Origin: Cryptomeria japonica
Lineage: Eukaryota > Streptophyta > Pinopsida > Cupressales > Cupressaceae
Length of the DNA: 64,000 bases
NCBI RefSeq assembly: GCF_030272615.1
Contig: NC_081414.1
Location: 306,161,164 to 306,225,163 of the forward strand
Direction of reading: 5' to 3'
The stretch's first letter is position 1. Each line of letters begins with the position of its first letter. Made by a program: the position numbers and the translations under genes. Shown in pieces: positions 49,206 to 60,540 of the stretch. Below the pieces are notes generated by a model. The model was not told the origin of the DNA and made no database searches. It worked only from the letters and a program-made list of their open reading frames with translations.

Positions 49206-50480
49206 GGTGAAACTTTTGCACCTGTTGCTAGACTTGAAGGAGTTAGAACATTGTTGGCCTATGCTACTTTCAATAATTTCAAGGTATATCAAATGGATGT
49301 CAAATCTGCATTTTTGAATGGAATATTAGAAGAAGAAGTTTTCATTGAACAACCTAAAGGATTTGTTGAAGACAATAATAAAGATTAGGTATGTAAATTG
49401 AACAAAGCTTTATATGGTTTGAAACAAGCACCAAGCACATGGTATGAAAGATTGCACTCTTATTTGATTAAGATTGGTTTTATAAGGACAAGTGAGAACA
49501 ACAACATGTACATGAAGAATGATGAAAATGGAATACTGATCTCAACCATATTTGTTGATGATATTATATTTTATGGAAATGACTCTTTATGCAAGAACTT
49601 TGGAAATGAAATGAGCAAAGAATTTGAGATGTCATTAATCGGTGAGATAAAGTATTTTATAGGTTTATAGATAATGCAAATGAAAAATGAGATTTTCATT
49701 ACTCAATCCAAGTACATAAAGGAAATCTTGAAGAAATTTGGAATGGATGATTCAAAACCAGTAAGTACTCCTATGACTGCCAACTGTAAATTATCTAAGA
49801 ATGATGAATCTGCATATGTTGATGAGACACTTTACCGATCCATGATTGGAAAACTACATTATGTTGTTCACAGCAAACCAAACATAGCACATGCAGTAGC
49901 TATAGTTGCAAGATTCTCTGCAGATCCTAAGGAAACACACATGACAGCAATCAAAAGAGTTTTTAGATACTTGAAAGGCACAGAGGATTATGGCTTAGTA
50001 TATCAGAAAGGAAATGGTTTTGATTTAAAAGTTTATACTGATGCTGATTGGGCAGGCAACATTGATGACAGAAAAAGTACAAGTGGGGGAGCTTTCTTTT
50101 TAGGAGAAAGACTAGTGAGTTGGCTTAGCAAGAAACAAGGATGTGTTTCATAGTCAACAACAGAAGCTGAATACATTGCTGCAACATTGAATTGTACCAA
50201 CATTGCATGGATCAAACAACTATTGGAAGGTATAAATGAGAAAGTTACCAAGCCAGTAACTATATTCTGTGACAATACTAGTGCCATTAATATTTCAAAA
50301 AATCCTATTATGCACTCTAAGACAAAGCACATATCTATCAAGTATCATTATCTTAGAGAAGAAGCTCAAGAGAAGAAAGTGGTGTTGGAATATGTTAACA
50401 CAGGAGAAAATAGCAGATATCTTCACCAAGCCACTACCAAAGGACACTTTTGAATATCTCAAAAGTAAGTTAGGGGTCCT
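49206..50480 (+). pseudogene. Reverse transcriptase and RNase H (copia pol)
   Basis: RT motifs: GETFAPVARLEGVRTLLAYA, YQMDVKSAFLNG (catalytic Asp), LNKALYGLKQAPSTWYERL and FVDDIIFYG (the usual YVDD is FVDD). RNase H: YTDADWAGNIDDRKSTSGG, TEAEYIAATLN, FCDNTSAINISKNP and HSKTKHI. TAG stops lie at 49386, 49668 and 50151; the last two replace the conserved Gln of GLQI and SQSTTEAEY. A one-base shift near 50400 precedes the terminal ADIFTKPLPKDTFEYLKSKL. Confidence 0.92.
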
Positions 50481-50502
50481 ACCCCTATCTTTTACTCACT
50501 GA

Positions 50503-50970
50503 CCGAGTTCGGTGAAAGCATCAATCCGATGACTAATGAATATCTTTTGGGAGTTGATGCTGAGTTATACACTTTAGGATGTTTTCTAAAGGTGTATAGG
50601 AATTAATACAGGAAATATTACAGGGAATAGGAATTGAAGACAAATGCTTTGATCGAGACTTAGTTGATACACAACAACAGGAAATAACTACTTACAGAAA
50701 GAAATTATCTTTTAGTTCTTTACTTTTTGGCATTGTTGTCAAAGGGGGAGAAGACGTACAAAGGGGGAGAAGATTACTATAAAGAAGAGACAACTGAGAG
50801 AAGACCTATCAGGGGAGAAGACTATGTGCAAACTAAGCAAACTACAGATTGGAAAGAAGACTAAAGAAAACAGGAGAAGTCTAATGTATGGGGGAGAGCA
50901 TTTCAGCATTTCAGAATCACAACAATCCGAATCTATTAAGGTCAAATCAATTGGTTTTTCCATCAATGCC
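50503..50970 (+). other. Spacer between pol and PPT of the copia element
   Basis: No coding frame. Purine-rich with three AAGGGGGAGAAG-like tracts (about 50740, 50760, 50812) in front of the true PPT, perhaps duplicated PPT sequence. Confidence 0.55.
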
Positions 50971-50982
50971 AAAGGGGGAGAT
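50971..50982 (+). other. Polypurine tract of the copia element
   Basis: AAAGGGGGAGAT directly before the TG of the 3' LTR. The junction is identical to the one at 7277-7307 over 31 bases. Confidence 0.92.
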
Positions 50983-52551
50983 TGTTGGCAATATTTCATT
51001 ATAACAGACAATGAAAGATTGTTGGTATTTCATAAGGATATTGAGAAGGTTGTTGATGATTATGGATATAACTGATTAAAGATGTTTTATTGTCTTGATA
51101 TTATTATTTTGTCATTGATGTCAAGAAATTGATTTTCTAATTCAGTATGATGTTGCCATATCTTGAGAAGTATGATATGAATATTATAAAGATGTCGGTA
51201 AAAGACATAGGAAAGAATATGATGAATAAGGGGATGAATAAGGTATTCAATGGGCAACTACTACCGAGTTAGACAATGATGAGATCATGATGTTTTAGAT
51301 TGTTTTAACATCATACATATGTTGTAAATTGTAAAGGTTAATACTATACTATATTATCAACCAAAGAACCTAGTCGGTAAACCCTAAGAAACCTAGTCGG
51401 TAAACCCTAAGAAACCTAGTCGGTAAACCCTAAGGTTATCGCTATCGATTAATGAAGGCGGAATGTCCACCGAGTGAAGTTTAGTATTCACCGAGTTGTT
51501 ACCGAGTTATAACAGAGCTATAACAGAATGCATTAAATGTTTACATGCGATATTTAATGAAGGAAGCTGATGAGCTGGAGCGGATTAAATGATTGGTAAG
51601 CCATGGAAGAAGTTTGTTAACGAATCTAAGGCAATGAAAAGTCGGCATGAAGATCTACAGCTCAGATTGAACCGCAATACCCTGGCACAAGTTCCAAGAC
51701 TAGTATGCAAGTTCCAAGGCGAGGTAAAATATTTTCAAATCAAAAGATGCATTCACCCTAGACAAGATTGAAGATCTGATGGCTATGATTGATCATGGGA
51801 AATGTGATCAAGGAGATTAAGCGGTTACCTAATTGTTTATAAATACTAAAATATTGATAAACAATGTATGCAGGCAAGTGTATGCACAGGGATGCTACAT
51901 AGTGATTACCGAGCACAGAAGCTTGAAGACCTGTTAGAATAATAGAGTATATAAGCCCAACAGATAGACAAGATTAGTTCTATGTCTACATTGTATTGAA
52001 CAAATAAGAATCTGCTTTAGCATTTTAGATGTGAAGTTGCAGATAGATTTTATTACTGTTATTTTGTGAAAGTTACAGAAAATCTCTTAACCGAGTGGAC
52101 TTAATAGTCTTATATGTAAACCCTCTAGCAAGGTGACATTCTGATTGAGTGTTTGAAATCCTTTAACAAGGTCACTTCTAACAAAGTGAAGATCTTAACA
52201 GATCTGAGGGAAATCCCTTAACCGGGTCACATCTAGCAATGTGTTTGTAATCTTTAACAGGATTTTCTTTTAACCGAGCATACTCTAGAAGAGTATATTT
52301 CTTAGTGGGTCTGAAATCCCGTAGTGGTTTTTCCCTATTTGGGTTTCCATGTTAAATCTGGTGTTATGAGGTTTATATTGTTCATATGCTTTTGAGTTTG
52401 CATGTTTAACAGTTTTAGTTATATTGCTGATATATATGTTACCGAGGTTGAATCTGATGTTTTTATGGATGATTAAGTTTGTATGATTCACCCCTCCCTC
52501 TCATCTTGTTGGCTATTGGATCTGTACTTATATTAAGTATCAGAACTATCA
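50983..52551 (+). repeat. 3' LTR of the copia element
   Basis: It is 1569 bp. It differs from the 5' LTR by an extra 23-bp minisatellite copy (three units, 51366-51433) and about 20 bp more near 51715-51740. TATA box at 51838-51845. Confidence 0.95.
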
Positions 52552-52556
52552 CCTCC

Positions 52557-53014
52557 TTCTCTCTTGATGACTTATATAATGAACTCCTTCACGATGTTGA
52601 TTGCTTGATGAGTATTCTTTAGTGTATTTATCACATGATGTTCCATATGATGATCATCTTTCTCAACCAATAAAATTTAATGATAAACATGTTGAAAATA
52701 ATTTTTTATATCTCATGATGTTTTAGATCCTGTACATTATAGTGCATTTAATATACCTTGATTAATGCATTTAATGGTAATATAAATTTCTAGAATATAA
52801 GTACATATATACATGTTAATTTTTGGCACCACATGTAATGTACATATAGATGATAATAAAATTGTGGAATGCACTTGATATTTATACAAATTTTAAATGA
52901 TGAAATACTATTATGACTTGGTTTGCATCACGACTTTTACACTTTATTCATAAATATTGTGTATTTTTTTCATGAAACATTTTACTTTTATCTCTAATTA
53001 ATTTTTACAAGGTG
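52557..53014. other. Flank between the copia element and the solo LTR, nothing recognised
   Basis: AT-rich with no frame of note; continuous with 43568-44741 before the copia insertion. Confidence 0.4.
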
Positions 53015-53019
53015 ATACT

Positions 53020-54076
53020 TGTGATGCTAAAAATGTGGTAAATAGGAGCAAGCATACACATATAGTGAGACAATAAAACATAATGGAAAGCTTAATTGAA
53101 AACTAAATTAAAGATGCAAACCATAAGCCTTCCTTAGAATGTCCCATTTTCCTCTATTCTTGAGGACCCTTAGGGTGTTGGATGATTGCTCTCAGCAGAG
53201 CAATGACCTCCAAAGTAGCAAATCAAGAGTTGAGTAGCTACTTGATCATGATTGATTATGCAAATGATATGAAATGCATGATCTAAGAAACTAGATTAAC
53301 ATGCTATGATTAATCCAAAATGCTAATTACTAGATGATTGAAATGAAAATGCCTATAGTAATGATCCTAAAACTATGAATGCAAGGGATTCTTGTTGCTC
53401 CAAAATGGGGGATATTTATAGGAATTCCAAGGCCAAAGTTGAGGTGGCAGGAATCGACGGTCTAGATCTGATCTAAAGATATCAAGGGCCAAGATTGAGG
53501 AAGTTGGAGAAGAGGTTGGAGGAAGAGACACTTGTCATCTCTGTGGTGACAAGTGTCAAGGAGCCTAGCTCATGAGAGGGCAAGTGTCCAAGGGAGAAGA
53601 CATGTGGCAAAAATGCCATGTGTCTCAAGGGGAGGATATCCACACCATAGGAGGTTAAGGTAAGGAGGTTAGGATGTGCAAGATAAGATAGGGTTAGTTA
53701 AACTCAGGGTTAGGTGGAATGGGTTAGGTTAGAGTGTGGTTAGGCTAGGTGGTTAAAAGTTAGGAGCCATGTGCTCATTTGAATATAGAATTCAAATAAT
53801 TAGAAAATGGTAATTAATCTCAACTTGATTTTGTTAATTTTAATTAGGGATAAGAAGAATTGATTTAGATGGGGGGGGGAGGATTAATTAATTTAGATTA
53901 ATTAATCAAAAGGGATATGAAATGAACTATATAAATAAATCATGTAGATTTATTTACTAGTAGATGAATAAGGGAATTAATCAAATTTGCTTGTGAATTC
54001 GATTAATTGGGAAGGGGGATTAATTAAATAACTCGTATTTAATTAATTATCTTCAGACCATTTTTAGGTGTATACA
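53020..54076 (-). repeat. Solo LTR of a Tat-like Ty3 element, perfect TSD
   Basis: It is 1057 bp, minus-strand TGTATACACCTAAAAATGG at 54076 to AGCATCACA at 53020. TSD ATACT at 53015-53019 and 54077-54081. A TATA box (CTATAAATA, about 53411-53420) is in minus orientation. The start matches the LTR at 4412. A solo LTR arises by recombination between the two LTRs of a complete element. Confidence 0.85.
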
Positions 54077-54299
54077 ATACTAATTTTTATCATAAGTGGC
54101 TATTATGTAGTTCTATATACTTATCATGTCATCCAATATGAGAAATAAAATAGAATAAGGGTACATATCTTATTAAAATTATTTATCCTAAGAAAATCAT
54201 TAAAAAACAAGAAATGAATCAAAATAAGTTCACTAAATTCCAAGAGCATACACATGCGATATTAAAACCACTTTTATAGGAACAAATTATCATGCTTCT

Positions 54300-54425
54300 T
54301 CCTGTCAAATTTGTTGATATACATCTAGATGGATATGTGCCAAAGAACCCTAACACTCATTGCTTTTCTAATTATTGTAACAAACATGGGCATACTATGG
54401 ATATATGTAAATTTTATTTATGAAT
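54300..54425 (+). pseudogene. Retroelement Gag remnant with degraded zinc knuckle
   Basis: The frame reads NTHCFSNYCNKHGHTMDICK. It fits a CX2CX4HX4C knuckle if the first Cys has become Ser (SNYCNKHGHTMDIC). The rest of the element is not readable. Confidence 0.4.
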
Positions 54426-56360
54426 AACATTCAAGATCTTATTGAGAAGTTCAAGGATATTCATTATGTGTGTGTGAGATAGGGAAGATTATTCTAAGGT
54501 TGGTAGAAAAAAAATCGAAAGGTTATGTGTAAAATATGTCATCTACATTTAGAACACCATATGGAATCCATAGTGAAAATTGAAACATTATATCCATACA
54601 AGGACACCAAAGGATGGATATATGGTGGTATGCTTACAAATCATAAGAATTAAATTGATACAAATATTACAAAAGAAGCATTCAAGGATATATCATGTGT
54701 GCAAACAAAAGATTACTTCTCTCTAAAGACTACATTACAAGTTTCATCTATATGACACCTTTGTTTATATAAAAATATTTGTGGATGATACAAGTTCATT
54801 TGTGTAGCATGATATAAAAGGAGGATCTTATTAGATGCAAACATTTGATGGTTCTCATTAACATTAGCTTCTTGTTGTTTGTTACTTAAAATATTATTTT
54901 ATGTTCATATCTCATTTTTCATTGATCTTATCAATAAGAAGGAATTTTTTAATTTTTTATTTTAGTTATATACATTCATAACAGTTCCTAATGATGAACA
55001 AAAAGTGAGGGCATATTTTATCATTCATCTACATTCAAGAAATTATCACAATGGTGTGTATCTTACGTATGAATAGATTTTTTCCTATTATATTATTAAT
55101 ATCATAAATTTATATTCATTTTTTAGATTAAATTTATTTTATCGAGAATTTCATTAATTGATTATCATTTTTAGAATCAATTGTTTTTATGGTAGGCTTA
55201 AATGCACACCAAAGTGGGGCAAAATATAGTAATGAAAAATACCTCCAAACTATAATTTCCTCCTCTTTTATAATGATTTGTGTGGGTGTCCTAAGTATAT
55301 GACATGATTTTTTATTGATTTGACACTCCAATTGTCCACAAACTCATATTTGCTTTCAAAAACATCTTATCCATACTCATAAAATTCTCCGATTTTAAAA
55401 TTGCATTTCCTCTACCAGTTTTAAGAAATTGGTTCCTTCTTGACCCAACTCAACATTAGCCATTATATGTGAAACCTTGACCCTTTTTTTAGATTTCAAA
55501 AATCCTTATTGCACTAGACTAATTTAATTCTAGCCATTCCTTATTTGTCAACTTTAGTGCAAAAATTTCAATATCATGCACCTAGATCATTATGATCATT
55601 ATTCACCACGATCCTTTTATCATACTTTGGGTCACTCGCATTAAGTTGTCATAGCCCAATTTTACATCAACCATTTTGATAACATCAACGCTTGCATAAA
55701 TAAACACCAAATGACCTAGTTCTTGCACCAACTCGAACTTCATTCATCCATTACTCTATGTCCATCTCTTGAGTCTTCATTATGGTAAATCAATTTAGAT
55801 TTGTAACTTCTTTTGTCTTTCAACATTAATCAAATCATTAAATTGATATTAGTATTTTGACCAAGGTGCATGTCAGAAGTCAATACAATTACACATTATA
55901 ACTCAACAAGCTTCAATGATATTCTTTAACACAAAAACTTCTCTTTGTATGTGCAAGTATAGACAAGACTATATTATGGGTACCACGGAACCTACTATAA
56001 CATATTTTGTCATAATTGTCGATGTAAAAATTGGTACCATGGTTGTAAGATTGATATAAATTCACACATGATTTTAAATTTCATAAAGTATATTCATCTC
56101 AATTTATGAATATGCCAATTCTAATTTCAAATTTACATCTCATAAAAAAATCTTCAAATCATGGTCAAATCATGGTCAAATCAGTTGTCTCTTCTCTAAC
56201 ATCAAGATACACAATTCATTTCAATCTTTATGGATATGTTCCATACCTAATCATTAAGGCATATATAACTTAATTAAATTAGATTAATTAACTGTTTCGA
56301 AAAGTATATGTTACTTTTACTTCTTCAACGCACATTATCATTAGTTGGACATTAATATCA
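54426..56360. other. 1.9 kb without recognised genes
   Basis: AT-rich, broken frames, no clear LTR ends. A short VDDT-containing frame near 54780 is too weak to call. Confidence 0.4.
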
Positions 56361-56390
56361 TCATTATTATTATAATAATAATAATAATAT
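56361..56390 (+). repeat. AT-rich trinucleotide microsatellite
   Basis: TCATTATTATTATAATAATAATAATAATAT-type run of about 30 bp (ATT turning into ATA units). Confidence 0.9.
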
Positions 56391-56436
56391 AAAAAACAAA
56401 CCAACTTTTACTAATGATGAGGCCCTCCCTCTTTCA

Positions 56437-56493
56437 ACGTTCAACCCAACGTTAACGTTGTTCAATGAACGTAATGTTTTAAGGCCTTTATAT
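56437..56493 (+). promoter_or_regulatory. Cluster of four ACGT cores followed by a TATA-like box
   Basis: ACGT occurs at 56437-56440, 56449-56452, 56455-56458 and 56469-56472; the middle pair forms a perfect 14-bp palindrome (CAACGTTAACGTTG). TTTATAT follows at 56487-56493. ACGT cores bind plant bZIP factors. No coding frame follows within reach, so a promoter role is a guess. Confidence 0.3.
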
Positions 56494-57639
56494 GGCAACA
56501 TTCATAATAGACAAGACATTCTCACGGGATTCAACTTTGACAGGCGTCATGCTTTTTGACTTTTTTTAAAGTACGGAAGATCACTGATTTTGCGTTATGT
56601 TGTCGTTATGCGTAGCTTGTAGCTATAAGGTTACATTATCATAAATAAATGTGTGGACTTATCTCAACAATTGTAAATATAGGAGTGGATCTTGTTTAAA
56701 TGCTCCCGTCTCTTGCTATTATTACCATTTCACCTAGACTATGACCTTTAAGGTTTCTTTGTGTGGAAGTTTTTAAAATTGATGTTTCAGTTTAAATATT
56801 ATAATATAATTTTATTTATTTATTCTTATGATAGATTGAAATATTGTTTGATTATGTACAGTTTTGTTATATTTTGATATAATTATGTTTGTCTTAGAGT
56901 GGAATTTTAAAATATAAATCTTATGTTCACATGTTTATATTTGATTTTAGATTAATTTAATGTTAATAAACATGTTTGATTGTTGTGTTGATTTTGAAAC
57001 GTAGGAGTTTTAAAGTCTTGATCGAATCTTTTTTTATCATTTATACAGAGTGAATAATATATAAGACGTGTGAATACAAGATGGTCTAAGTTTACTATTT
57101 GTTGATGCAATGTTGATTGCTCGACTCCAATATACTTTCAAGAAGATGATCTATATTCCAAGATGTTATATGACATGATGTTTTAGTGTTTCCAAGACTT
57201 CTCTTCCGATATTGTATCTTAGATATTAAATTAAGATGTTTAGTATGTTTGTTGATATGTAGCATTTCAATTTTTGGGAGGATTTATTTTGACATGTGTA
57301 AAATATCAATTTGGATAAATGATACGTGATCACAAGTGTATTTCTATTAGGTCAAGGAACACAATAGATCTAGATCTATATTTCAATTTATGATGATAAA
57401 AAATTATAATAAATTGGTTAAGTCCAAACCAATAAGATTAAAATCTCCAATTTGTTAATTTTTATCAATTTCTAATAAAACATATGTTGAATTGAACGCA
57501 ACCTTAGTAATATGCTTGTTACCCATAAAACTAAAATATAAGAACCTTATATGTTGATAACAATTTCTAAGAAAAAGTATGTTGAATTGAACATAACCAA
57601 AATAAAATAGGTAAAGACAAGGTTAAAATGAATATAAAA
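56494..57639. other. 1.1 kb without recognised genes
   Basis: AT-rich; the last 200 bp already show diverged matches to the tandem array that follows. Confidence 0.4.
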
Positions 57640-59080
57640 CAATTGGAATATAAGGTGAAGTATTCTAGGCACTTTGTTTTTGTTCTTTTAATGAATACAA
57701 CTAGATTGCATGTAAATATCAACATCATTTCTACATTGCAACAAATTATAACAAATAATGCCAAAGAAATTTGTCTTATTCTTTTGATGAACACAATTGG
57801 AACACATTTAAATGTCATCATCATCTCTGCATTACAAAAAATTATAATATATTAGGTAAACTCTCAACATTATCTTTATTCTTTTGATGAATGCAATTGG
57901 ATTGCATTTAAATATCAATGCCATCCCTACATTACAAGAAATTATTATAACATATTAAGTAAACACTCTACACTTTATCTTTATCTTTATTCTTTTGATG
58001 AATACAACTGGACCTCATTTAAACATCAACATCATTTTTTTGCATTACAAAAAAATATAGCATATTAAGTAGTGTCTAAGAACTTTATTTGTAATCTTTT
58101 GATGAATACAATGGATCACATTTAAATATCATTGTCATCTATGTTTTTATTCTTTTCATGAACACAACTATATTACATTTAAATATCATCATCATCTCTA
58201 CATTATGACAAAAATTTATAACTTATTAAGTAAACTCTCTGAAATTGATCTTTATTGTTTTGATGTGTACAGTTGTATCACATTTAAATATTAGCATCAT
58301 TTGAGCGTAAGTAAACCTTCTACACATTATCTTTATTCTTTTGTTGAATACAACTGGACCACATATAAACATCGACTGAATCTACACATTACAACAAATT
58401 CTAATATATCAAGTAGTGTCTAAGCACTTTATTTTGTACTTTTGATGAATATAGCAGATCACATTTAAATATCACCATCATCATATTTATCGTTATTCTT
58501 TCGACGAACACAACTGGATAACGTCATCATCATCTTTGCATTAACACAAATTTTAACATATTAAGTAAACTATCTACACTTGATCTTTATTCTTTTGATG
58601 AATACAATTGTATCACATTTAAATATTAGTATCATTTGTACAACAAACCAAATTATAATATATTAAGTAAACCTTCTGCACATCATCTTTATTGTTTTGA
58701 TGAATACAACTGGACCACATTTCAATATCAACAGCATCTCTGCATTACAACAAATTCTAACATATCAAGCAGTGTCTAGGCACTTTATTTTTATTCTTTT
58801 GAGGAACACAGTGGATCACATTTAGATATCATCAGCATCTCTGCATTACAACAAATTATAACACATTAACTAAATTATTCTTTTGTTGAATACAACTGGA
58901 CCACATTTAAATATCATCAACATCATCATCTCTACACTGCAACAAATTATAACTTATTGAGTAAATCCTCAACACTTTATCTTTATTCTTTTGCTGAACA
59001 CAACTAAATTAACATTAAAATACCAAGAAGCATCTCTGAACACAACTGAATTAACATTAAAATATCAACAAGCATCTCTA
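57640..59080 (+). repeat. Degenerate tandem array, about 100-bp monomer with about 350-bp higher-order period
   Basis: Units open with CTTTTGATGAATACAACTGG, then CACATTTAAATATCA, CATCATCTCTGCATTACAACA, ACATATTAAGTAAAC and TTTATCTTTATT. Unit starts are at about 57684, 57779, 57880, 57991, 58096, 58152, 58257, 58339, 58438, 58498, 58592, 58694, 58796, 58871 and 58990. A four-monomer block (types A 99-105, B 56-60, C 94-105, D 82-102 bp) is seen at 57991-58338 and again at 58339-58693, with a third start at 58694. Confidence 0.82.
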
Positions 59081-59339
59081 CATTACAACAAATCACAACC
59101 TCCTTTACTTAAACTACTATTACTACGAAATAAAAGAACCAATCCATCAAAATCACTCAAAAATGAACCTTTTGACCCACCTCCAAAAATCATCTAACCC
59201 TAGGAAATGGCCCTCCCACTTTTACCCCTCCCCTACAATGAGAAGATAAACATGGTGCATTGAGAGAATACTTTTTAGGCATTCAATTTCCAACACACTT
59301 GTGAGGACATTAAACTATACATTTCTAGCACAAGAGGAC

Positions 59340-60540
59340 ATAATTTGCTACCTGCTCCCGTCGTCCATTATTGAGGGGACCAATTGTCGCTCAATGCCTA
59401 GCCAATGATACTTTATTCCCTCAAAAATAAAAACACACAAAAAGACAAGGAGACAGTTGACCGCCCTTAATAGAATCTGATTTGTCGCCACGCGTTCGAC
59501 GGGGAACGGTCGTTGGAGGTTCGAACCTCGGGAATGCGATTTCGTCACGGAACTGTCAGCAGACGGCAATAAATAACGGAAATCTTCTTAACTGTATTAT
59601 CATTGGCCTTGCCATTGGCAGCTCACTATTCGTCCTCTAGGTGGTGAGAATCAGAATCAGATCCTTTCCTAAAATACCCTGGCTCAGATCACAGGAAAAC
59701 AAACGGCGAAAACTGATTCCCAAGGAATTTGGAATCGATCTGCACCGTCCCGTACGCTGCATCAGACCAGGGGCCAAACTGTGAAAAATTCCGTTCTTCA
59801 ATGTCTTTGTATTATCATTGGCCTTGCCATTGGCAGCTCACTATTCGTCCTCTAGGTGGTGAGAATCAGAATCAGATCCTTTCCTAAAATACCCTGGCTC
59901 AGATCACAGGAAAACAAACGGCGAAAACTGATTCCCAAGGAATTTGGAATCGATCTGCACCGTCCCGTACGTTGCATCAGACCAGGGGCCAAACTGAAAA
60001 ATTCCGTTCTTCAATGTCTTCGTCAATATCGAAAAATAGGTAATAAATGCAGGCGTGCAAAAGGAAGAAAATTTCTAAAATAGGAAACTGTGAATCGATT
60101 CCTCTGCAACTATCATATTTCCCGTTTCTTCTGGCACGCTTCACCTGCGTCTCTGCTGAATCAGAAAACGCATCGAATCCGCCGCTTTCTTTTCTGAAAA
60201 GTGTGCAAATTATAGGCCTATTTTACAATATTTTCAGAATGATGCTTGTTGCTGGCCATGGCACGTAAACTAGGATTCAACTTCTTTCAGGCGAAATGCT
60301 CGACACGTAACAGCGATTCCGTTTCCATTTCCATTAAATATCTGCAAGATTTCTGTCGTGTAATTCTTAAAGAGAAGAAACAGACTCTTTCCCCGTGTTG
60401 CAGGAAATTTCGAGAATCTAAACTTCCCTGTAAATGGAAAAATTGTCTGTGGTCCTCTAGGGTTTGTGGTCCTCCTCTGTGGTAGATGGTGGTCCTGGGA
60501 TTTGAACCGTGGTGGTCCATTACAAGATTAGGGTTTTTAT
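59340..60540. other. CpG-retaining, apparently unique segment; possible host gene promoter or 5' exon
   Basis: This stretch keeps many CpGs (for example GCCACGCGTTCGACGGGG near 59490), unlike the surrounding repeats. It contains the 215-bp duplication and small frames: plus-strand ATG 59856 (75 codons) and ATG 60246 (79 codons), with a further ATG (MARKLGFNFF) at 60258 inside it. Acceptor-like CTTCTTTCAG (about 60282-60291) and GTGTTGCAG (about 60396-60404) are present. None resembles a known protein. It might be the 5' part of a host gene with introns, or non-coding. Confidence 0.3.
59594..60022 (+). repeat. 215-bp tandem duplication
   Basis: 59594-59808 and 59809-60022 differ by two substitutions and a 2-bp indel that I can see (GCTG/GTTG, CTGTG/CTG, CTTTG/CTTCG). 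The event is therefore recent compared with the surrounding repeats. Confidence 0.93.

Larger units (their letters stand above)
44747..52551 (+). mobile_element. Ty1/copia retrotransposon, complete ends, decayed gag-pol
   Basis: LTRs are 44747-46259 and 50983-52551. Perfect TSD CCTCC (44742-44746, 52552-52556), PBS at 46262 and PPT at 50971. Domain order gag, PR, IN, RT, RNase H is that of Ty1/copia. Eight base differences in the first 305 bp of the LTRs (about 2.6%, hand count) make it the youngest complete element here. At least seven stops and two frameshifts interrupt the 4-kb frame, so this copy is not autonomous now. Confidence 0.95.

Noticed and set aside
54770-54815. VDDT-containing frame as RT remnant
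   Set aside because: Too short and without neighbouring RT motifs.
59510-59530. tRNA T-arm-like sequence (GGTTCGAACC) within a 14-bp palindrome
   Set aside because: The stem does not pair in tRNA geometry on either strand, and no A box, anticodon arm or acceptor stem is found at the right distance.
60490-60515. B-box-like GGTTCAAATCC on the minus strand (tRNA or SINE)
   Set aside because: No A box at the usual distance, no T-stem pairing and no poly-A tail or TSD around it.
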